Assembly (NCBI GenBank): GCA_028723525.1
Contig: JAQYET010000070.1
Coordinates: forward strand, 1-39,191
DNA: 39,191 bases
Origin: Prevotellaceae bacterium
Lineage (GTDB): Bacteria > Bacteroidota > Bacteroidia > Bacteroidales > Bacteroidaceae
Direction: 5' to 3'
A program made the position numbers and the translations under genes. The notes below the pieces were generated by a model. It worked only from the letters and a program-made list of their open reading frames with translations, was not told the origin of the DNA and did no database searches. This document shows positions 33,514 through 39,191 of this stretch, piece after piece. Numbering within the stretch: the first letter of the stretch is position 1; every line of letters starts with the position of its first letter.

Positions 33514-36339
33514 TCATAGTTTCTCCTTCAGGAATTTTCCTGTTATGCTGTTGTCGCACTTCACGATTTCTTCCGGTGTGCCTTCGCAGACGATAAATCC
33601 TCCGGCTGCTCCACCTTCAGGACCTAAGTCGATGATGTGGTCGGCACACTTTATCACATCCATGTTGTGTTCTATTACGATGATGGTGTGCCCCCTTTCT
33701 ATCAAGGCATCGAAGGCAGAAAGAAGTTTCTTTATGTCATGAAAGTGAAGACCGGTTGTCGGTTCGTCGAAAATGAACAAGGTGGGCGACTGCCGCTCCT
33801 GTCCGATGTAGTAAGCGAGCTTCACCCTCTGGTTTTCTCCGCCCGAAAGCGTAGAGGAGTTCTGTCCGAGTTTGATGTATCCGAGTCCCACCTGTTCGAG
33901 CGGTCTTAGCCTGTCTGATATTGTTTTCTCGCCGTGCTCATCAAAGAAAATGACAGCCTCCGAGACGGTCATGTTGAGAACGTCGTTAATGTCTTTCCCT
34001 TTGAAATGCACGTCGAGGATGTCCTTCTTGAAACGTTTGCCGTGACACGACTCACACTGCAAAGAAATGTCTGCCATGAACTGCATCTCCACGGTGATTA
34101 CGCCGGCTCCCTTACATTCCTCGCATCTTCCTCCGTCTGTATTGAAAGAGAAATATTGTGCCGTAAATCCCATTTGCTTTGCCAGTGGTTGGTCGGCAAA
34201 CAGTTGCCTTATCGCATCATACGCCTTCACGTAAGTGGCAGGATTAGAGCGCGTGCTCTTACCGATGGGATTTTGGTCGATCATCTCCACATGAGTTATC
34301 TTTTCCCAGTCGCCCTCAAGTGCAACGTATTCTCCCGGCTGGTCGGCAACCTCGTTGAGGTGGCGTTTCAATGAAGGATAAAGTATTCCCTTTACGAGCG
34401 ATGACTTTCCGGAGCCGCTAACACCCGTCACCACGGTCATAACGTTGAGCGGGAAGCGCGCGTCAATCCCTTTCAGGTTGTTCATGCGTGCTCCACGCAG
34501 CATGATACTCATGTTCCACGGTCGTCTGCTCGTGGGGGAGGGGATAGTCTCTTGTCCTGTGAGATATTTCACGGTGTAACTCTTGGAAGCGCGCTGGGCT
34601 GTGTAGTTGTCAGCCTTTAGTTTCGCAATGGCGTTGGTGTCGCCCTCGAAGACAATTTCACCACCGAGTCTGCCGGCATCAGGACCGATGTCGATGAGAT
34701 AGTCGGCGGCGCGCAGTATCTCCTCATCGTGCTCCACCACCACCACTGTATTGCCCACGCTTTTCAGTTCTTTCAGCACGTTTATAAGTCGGAACGTGTC
34801 GCGACTGTGCAGTCCGATGCTCGGTTCGTCGAGTATATAGAGCGACCCCACGAGGCTGCTGCCGAGTGATGTGGTGAGGTTTATCCTTTGACTTTCTCCT
34901 CCTGAAAGGGTGCTCGACTGTCGGTTAAGAGTAAGATAACCCAATCCCACGTTTACGATAAACCCCAGTCTGCCGGTTATTTCCGTGATCAGTCGTTTGG
35001 CAATCTTGCCCTCCTGTTCGTTGAGCTTTATGTTCTTGAACCACTCATACAGGTTGGAAACAGGCATCTCCACGAGGTCTGTAATACCCATTCCGTTGAT
35101 TTTCACGTAGCCTGCCTCACGTTTCAGTCTTGTTCCTCGACATTCCGGACAGACGGTCTTTCCGCGATAGCGGCTCATCATCACGCGATATTGTATCTTA
35201 TACTGGTTGTCTTTCACCATCTTGAAGAAGTCGTCAATCGACACCCGCTCATTTTCCGGCAGAGCCTTGTCGCTTGGCAGTCCGTGCCACAGCATGTCCT
35301 TGTGTTTCTGTGACAGGCTGTGATAAGGCTCGAATATCGGGAAGTTGTCTTTCGCGGCACGCCTGCAGAACTCGTCTTGCCAAATTTTCATCTTGTCGCC
35401 GTGCCAGCACTGCACGCAACCCTCATACACGCTGAGTGAAGAGTTTGGAATTACAAGTTTCTCGTCGATGCCAATCACTCTGCCGAAGCCCTCGCAAGAG
35501 GGGCATGCTCCGAGCGGAGAATTGAACGAGAACATATTGTCGTTGGGTTCTTCAAACTTCATTCCGTCGGCTTCGAAGCGCGTTGAGAAATCATAGAAAA
35601 TGTTTGCCGGCAGGAACATCAGCCTACATTCACCCTCGCCTTCATAGAATGCCGTCTCGGTGGAGTCAACGAGGCGCGACAAGGTCTCTGCCGAGTTGTC
35701 AACCGAAAGGCGGTCTATGAGAAGCATCATGTCGCCGGTATCACGGTCGAGATTGCCCTTTTCTTCTATGAAATCCTCAATTCTGACGAAATCGTTATCA
35801 ACCCACAGGCGCGAAAAGCCTTCCTGTATATACATCTTCAGTTGACGCTCAAGGGTGCGGTTGTCATGAAGCCGGATAGGGGAGAGCACCACGAAGCGCG
35901 TTCCCTCACCATACTGTCGGGTGCAGGTTATGATGTCTTCGGTGGTATGCTTTTTCACCTCCTGTCCGCTAATGGGAGAATATGTTCTGCCGATGCGAGC
36001 AAAGAGCAGTCGCATATATTCGTAAATCTCGGTCGATGTGCCCACCGTGGAGCGAGGGTTCTTTGCTATCACCTTCTGTTCTATGGCGATAGCGGGCGGC
36101 AGCCCTTTGATGTAGTCACATTCAGGCTTGCTCATACGCCCGAGAAACTGCCTTGCGTAGGATGAGAGACTCTCCACATACCTCCGCTGTCCCTCGGCAT
36201 ACAGCGTGTCGAAAGCGAGTGACGACTTGCCCGAGCCGCTCACTCCTGCCACAACGATGAATTTATCGCGGGGTATGTTGAGCGAGATGCCTTTGAGATT
36301 GTTCACTCGCGCGTTCTTTATTTCTATATAGTTCTGCAT
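33514..36339 (-). CDS. uvrA: Excinuclease ABC subunit A (UvrA)
   Basis: Damage-recognition ATPase of nucleotide excision repair; 941 residues, normal length. Two ABC modules are visible: GVSGSGKSS near 33 and again GVSGSGKSS near 640, with signatures LSGGESQRI near 485 and LSGGENQRV near 825 and their Walker B sites ([22 protein letters not shown]). Zinc-finger cysteines are present in CPSC...CPEC type pairs of the first insertion ([17 protein letters not shown]) and in [16 protein letters not shown] of the second. It is the last gene of a three-gene unit and begins 13 bp after nudC. Confidence 0.98.
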   Translation of the reverse strand: MQNYIEIKNARVNNLKGISLNIPRDKFIVVAGVSGSGKSSLAFDTLYAEGQRRYVESLSSYARQFLGRMSKPECDYIKGLPPAIAIEQKVIAKNPRSTVGTSTEIYEYMRLLFARIGRTYSPISGQEVKKHTTEDIITCTRQYGEGTRFVVLSPIRLHDNRTLERQLKMYIQEGFSRLWVDNDFVRIEDFIEEKGNLDRDTGDMMLLIDRLSVDNSAETLSRLVDSTETAFYEGEGECRLMFLPANIFYDFSTRFEADGMKFEEPNDNMFSFNSPLGACPSCEGFGRVIGIDEKLVIPNSSLSVYEGCVQCWHGDKMKIWQDEFCRRAAKDNFPIFEPYHSLSQKHKDMLWHGLPSDKALPENERVSIDDFFKMVKDNQYKIQYRVMMSRYRGKTVCPECRGTRLKREAGYVKINGMGITDLVEMPVSNLYEWFKNIKLNEQEGKIAKRLITEITGRLGFIVNVGLGYLTLNRQSSTLSGGESQRINLTTSLGSSLVGSLYILDEPSIGLHSRDTFRLINVLKELKSVGNTVVVVEHDEEILRAADYLIDIGPDAGRLGGEIVFEGDTNAIAKLKADNYTAQRASKSYTVKYLTGQETIPSPTSRRPWNMSIMLRGARMNNLKGIDARFPLNVMTVVTGVSGSGKSSLVKGILYPSLKRHLNEVADQPGEYVALEGDWEKITHVEMIDQNPIGKSTRSNPATYVKAYDAIRQLFADQPLAKQMGFTAQYFSFNTDGGRCEECKGAGVITVEMQFMADISLQCESCHGKRFKKDILDVHFKGKDINDVLNMTVSEAVIFFDEHGEKTISDRLRPLEQVGLGYIKLGQNSSTLSGGENQRVKLAYYIGQERQSPTLFIFDEPTTGLHFHDIKKLLSAFDALIERGHTIIVIEHNMDVIKCADHIIDLGPEGGAAGGFIVCEGTPEEIVKCDNSITGKFLKEKL

Positions 36340-36352
36340 GTATTTCTTTGCT

Positions 36353-37132
36353 TTATTTCTGCGACTCTTTGAGCCAATGGTCTATCAGCTGTCGTGCGAT
36401 AGATAGTTTCTCGGGAATTTTTGGGAGATTATCCCTGCCAAACCAACCGCCGGAGGACAGTTCGGAGCGTTGCAGCCGGATGTCGCCGCCGGCATAGTCG
36501 GCGTTGAAACCAATCATCAGTCCGGAAGGGTAGGGCCACGGCTGAGAGGCAAAATATCTGAGGTTGCTTATCCGTAACCCTGTCTCCTCCATCACTTCGC
36601 GCATCGCAGCCTCCTCGAGTGACTCGCCGGTTTCCACAAATCCTGCCACAAGTCCGTAGTAGTCGCCTCTGAAATTCTTGGCATGCACAAGCAACACCTC
36701 ATCGCCCTTGCGTATCAGTACGATTACTGCCGGTGCCAGTTGCGGCCAAACTTCCTTTCCGCAGTTGCTGCACCGCTTTGATATGTCGGTGTGCTTGTGC
36801 ATCGGAGCACCGCATACGCAGCAGAACCGGGTGTTCATGTCCCAGTAGTTTATCTCTGCACACTTGCCTGCTTCTATATAAAGTTCATGAGGAATTTTGT
36901 TGTAGGATGCCCGCAGACTGCACATTTCGAGGTTGGGGAGTTCTGTTACGGGCGAGTCGATGCGGTAGGTGCGCACCGGTTTGTCACCCAATGGGGCGAC
37001 GTTATGCACCGCAGTCCATGACTTTAAGACTGTCGGAGGTTGCTCGCTGAATGGTATTTCGTATTTGCCGCTTGCCGTCTTGTGTAGCAAAATGTCTGAT
37101 TGGCAAAACACAAACCATAGTTTCTTTTCCAT
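36353..37132 (-). CDS. nudC: NAD+ diphosphatase / RNA decapping Nudix hydrolase NudC
   Basis: A 259-residue cytosolic enzyme that cleaves NAD(H) to NMN(H) and AMP and removes NAD caps from RNA. A four-cysteine zinc ribbon (CCVCGAP, then CSNCGKE) near 105-128 is followed by the Nudix box GFVETGESLEEAAMREVMEE near 165-184, and then SQPWPYP, the signature that separates NudC from other Nudix enzymes. ATG 37132 (MEKKLWFVF) was chosen over a longer reading that overlaps the upstream gene. Gaps to both neighbours are 13-14 bp, so nucleotidase-nudC-uvrA is one operon. Confidence 0.96.
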   Translation of the reverse strand: MEKKLWFVFCQSDILLHKTASGKYEIPFSEQPPTVLKSWTAVHNVAPLGDKPVRTYRIDSPVTELPNLEMCSLRASYNKIPHELYIEAGKCAEINYWDMNTRFCCVCGAPMHKHTDISKRCSNCGKEVWPQLAPAVIVLIRKGDEVLLVHAKNFRGDYYGLVAGFVETGESLEEAAMREVMEETGLRISNLRYFASQPWPYPSGLMIGFNADYAGGDIRLQRSELSSGGWFGRDNLPKIPEKLSIARQLIDHWLKESQK

Positions 37133-37146
37133 AATGTATTTGCGGT

Positions 37147-38880
37147 TTATTTGCCGAATATCAGTTCCTTGTCGCGCGCTATTGCCGGTGCAGTCCATTC
37201 TTCGGGTACGAAATGCCAGTTGTTGTTGGCTTTCGGGTAGATTGTGCCCATTCTCTCAATCTCTTTCATGAGGTAATAACGCTGGTCTTTCTCGCTGGCG
37301 TAGATGCGTCTTTTCTCAAGTTCACTATGAGGAATACCTGCTCCGCGGGTGAGAAGTTCGCCACCGCCGTTGCCTCGATAACTGTTCATCACCACGTTAT
37401 ACCACTTGTCTTCCCGAAATTCGCTACCGTCAGCCATGCTCAATATTCTCACTTTCTCTCCGTCAGGCTTTGTTACATCCACCTCATAAATTATACCGGC
37501 GGCACTGTCGAAGTTGAACGCGAGGTTCTTGAAGCCGAAACGCTGCTTGTCGTTCTTTGTGTATTCGTCGAGAAGCATTATGTGGTCGTCGGGCGATTGC
37601 ATGGTCGTAACCCATTGGTCGTAGCTCATTTCGAGATGTTTCCTCACCTCCTCGCCGGTCATGCGGAGCACGTATATCTGATTTTCGTATCTGTATAGGT
37701 TGAACATATCGCTGACACGCACCTCGCCCTTGGCTATTTTGCTGTCGAATGTTAGCGGGGCGTTGAATGATATGTCTGCACCGGTGATGCGTAATTGTAT
37801 ATTGTGGATGAAGTCGGTAAACTCTGCACTACCAAAGTAGCAGTCGCTGGTAAGCATTGTTGCGTCGCATGTGCCGATAACCCTGTCAACATAGTTCCGC
37901 ACACTGTCTATCTGTGGCTTGAAATGGTTCACGAAGTCTTCGTCTATATCTTCCATAGAAACATCAACAACATCTCCTTCGATGCGTTTTTCTGTGATTT
38001 TGCCGTCTGTCATAGTGATGCTTATCTTAGCATCGCCCACTAAAAAGGCATTGCACGAAGGGTCGAGGCATAGCACGTCGTTGCCGTCGGCTCCTTTTAC
38101 CACGTCTTTATGGCTGGTATGGTCGTGACCATATAAGATTATGTCGAAACCGGGAATTTCTCTTGCTACCCTCATCGACTGGTTCTCTTCGTATTCTGCG
38201 GTCTTTATTCCGCCGTCGCGCCCACTGTGGAACATTCCCACCACTATGTCGGCACGCTCTTCCTCTTTCAGGTGTTTTACCCAATATGATGCCATCTTAA
38301 CGATGTCATCGAAGCGCAATCCTTGCCATAACTCCTCGTTAAGCCAACTCGGTATTGCCGGTGTCAACATTCCGAGAACGGCAATTCTAACTCCCTCGCG
38401 CTCTATTATGGTATATGGCTTGAGATACGGCTGCCCTGTCATCGTGTCTATGATATTCGCTCCAAGCATCGGGCATTTCACCTCGCTTATCCACTTGTCA
38501 TATACGGCATGTCCTGTCTCCACGTCATGATTGCCGATTGTTTCCGCGTCGTATCTCAAGTAGTTTATCACGCTTGCTGCAACATTTTCCATTTCGGGGT
38601 TTACATAATTGCAGTAATAGCACGTGGGCTGACCTTGAAGGATGTCTCCGTTGTCAAGCAACAGCAGGTTGTTGCCGTACTCCTTTCGCAACCTGTTGAC
38701 ATACGTGCTGACACGAGCCAGTGTGCCACTCATCGGTTTGCGGTTGATGAAGTCGTATGGAAAGAAACATCCATGCACGTCACTTGTCTCTACAATCCTC
38801 AATTCTATATTCTTTGTCTGAGCCATGATGAAAATGTTAATGCCAAGTGCTGCCAAGAGCACACATATCCCTTTTTTCAT
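37147..38880 (-). CDS. Secreted 5'-nucleotidase / 2',3'-cyclic phosphodiesterase (UshA-like)
   Basis: A 577-residue exported two-domain nucleotidase. A signal peptide (MKKGICVLLAALGINIFIMAQ) is followed by the metallophosphatase domain with ETSDVHGCFFPYDF, LDNGDILQGQ, IGNHDVETG, GMFHSGRDGG and LYGHDHTSH as metal ligands. The C-terminal 5'-nucleotidase domain contains DISFNAPLTFD and the substrate-binding NSYRGNGGGELL. It probably acts in the periplasm to release nucleosides and phosphate. I chose ATG 38880; ATG 38886 (adding two residues) is equally possible. It opens the operon with nudC and uvrA. Confidence 0.92.
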   Translation of the reverse strand: MKKGICVLLAALGINIFIMAQTKNIELRIVETSDVHGCFFPYDFINRKPMSGTLARVSTYVNRLRKEYGNNLLLLDNGDILQGQPTCYYCNYVNPEMENVAASVINYLRYDAETIGNHDVETGHAVYDKWISEVKCPMLGANIIDTMTGQPYLKPYTIIEREGVRIAVLGMLTPAIPSWLNEELWQGLRFDDIVKMASYWVKHLKEEERADIVVGMFHSGRDGGIKTAEYEENQSMRVAREIPGFDIILYGHDHTSHKDVVKGADGNDVLCLDPSCNAFLVGDAKISITMTDGKITEKRIEGDVVDVSMEDIDEDFVNHFKPQIDSVRNYVDRVIGTCDATMLTSDCYFGSAEFTDFIHNIQLRITGADISFNAPLTFDSKIAKGEVRVSDMFNLYRYENQIYVLRMTGEEVRKHLEMSYDQWVTTMQSPDDHIMLLDEYTKNDKQRFGFKNLAFNFDSAAGIIYEVDVTKPDGEKVRILSMADGSEFREDKWYNVVMNSYRGNGGGELLTRGAGIPHSELEKRRIYASEKDQRYYLMKEIERMGTIYPKANNNWHFVPEEWTAPAIARDKELIFGK

Positions 38881-38900
38881 TGTCATTATAATTTGAACCG

Positions 38901-38908
38901 CAAAGATA
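38901..38908 (-). promoter_or_regulatory. -7 element of the nucleotidase-nudC-uvrA operon
   Basis: Minus-strand TATCTTTG, giving a leader of about 10-16 nt and excluding the longer reading of the nucleotidase gene. No TTG at the usual spacing was found. The rest of the gene-free end (38910-39109) is very AT-rich with T-tracts and shows nothing further. Confidence 0.5.
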
Positions 38909-39109
38909 CAAAAAAACAATGTAACTCCATAAACGATTAGGAAGTTTAACCCAAATACCCAATTATTATTATCGATTTTAACCACCTCTCGGTATCTCTC
39001 CTTTTTCTCTCGTTTATATATATAATAATGTGTTCTTTTGTTTTTTTCTTATTAAGTCTTCCTTTTTTGTTTTTTTTCTGTTTTTCTTGAATTTTTCTTT
39101 GAAAAAGTT

Positions 39110-39139
39110 TTGTTGTTATAGTTTTTCTTTTTACCTTTG
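39110..39139 (+). promoter_or_regulatory. Strong promoter reading out of the right end
   Basis: TTG (39110-39112, within TTTTG), a 19-bp spacer and TACCTTTG (39132-39139) is one of the best consensus matches in the window. Just downstream is a small GCCCC/GGGGC hairpin (39157-39171), and an ATG at 39179. The gene it drives lies outside the window. Confidence 0.65.
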
Positions 39140-39191
39140 CACTCGCTTTTGAAGACGCCCCTCTGCGGGGCATTATTCATGAGCCTCTTTT

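Noticed and set aside
38946..39173. 75-codon basic ORF on the minus strand at the right end
   Set aside because: It is a product of AT-rich homopolymer sequence (Lys/Ile runs), overlaps a strong divergent promoter and has no recognisable motif.

Overview
The window looks like the chromosome of a Prevotella-type member of the Bacteroidales. Evidence: repeated promoters of the Bacteroidetes form (TTG, 18-21 bp, TAnnTTTG), a DnaK ending EEVK, secreted proteins with short GKK..VK tails like type IX secretion (T9SS) cargo, carboxypeptidase-regulatory-like/beta-barrel outer-membrane proteins, an EFR1 ferredoxin and a fimbrillin-type fragment. No rRNA, CRISPR array, intact transposase or integrase was seen.

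Layout. 1-2.3 kb: dnaK with its terminator. 2.3-4.2 kb: an ABC/AAA-type ATPase followed by a DUF4435 TOPRIM-like protein, the same two-component logic as the PARIS (AriA/AriB) anti-phage system. 4.2-10.5 kb: housekeeping genes (trmB, a histidine-rich COG0523 metal GTPase, asd, a CPA2 antiporter and a LolD-type ATPase). 10.8-14.2 kb: a secreted multidomain protein plus a secreted DNA/RNA non-specific endonuclease. 14.2-20.1 kb: a leftward operon coding for a membrane-anchored coiled-coil protein, a TolC-type channel, an HlyD-type adaptor and two ABC-2 permeases, with no ATPase gene. 20.48-24.22 kb: an AT-rich segment bounded by a perfect 20-bp direct repeat. It holds a possible mobilization-protein gene, a beta-barrel receptor gene and a wrecked C39-peptidase peptide exporter with its adaptor. 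24.3-30.3 kb: ArsG-family permease, M6 metalloprotease, EFR1 ferredoxin, tRNA-Cys, FeoB-associated Cys-rich protein, DoxX and metallophosphoesterase. 30.4-31.1 kb: tRNA-Thr and tRNA-Gly, then a 430-bp non-coding stretch packed with hairpins. 31.1-33.5 kb: two genes that both lack their 5' halves, joined head to head. 33.5-38.9 kb: a leftward 5'-nucleotidase/nudC/uvrA operon. Promoters leave the window at both ends.

The main points of interest are: (1) the PARIS-like ATPase/TOPRIM pair; (2) two intergenic arrays of four 15-bp near-palindromes repeated at exactly 22-bp spacing, a dispersed repeat family; (3) the 20-bp direct repeat around the foreign segment; (4) a bacteriocin-type exporter reduced by a precise in-frame deletion to its first 13 residues joined to its last ~80; (5) the head-to-head truncation junction near 31,526. 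Functions were assigned from motifs by eye, without database searches.
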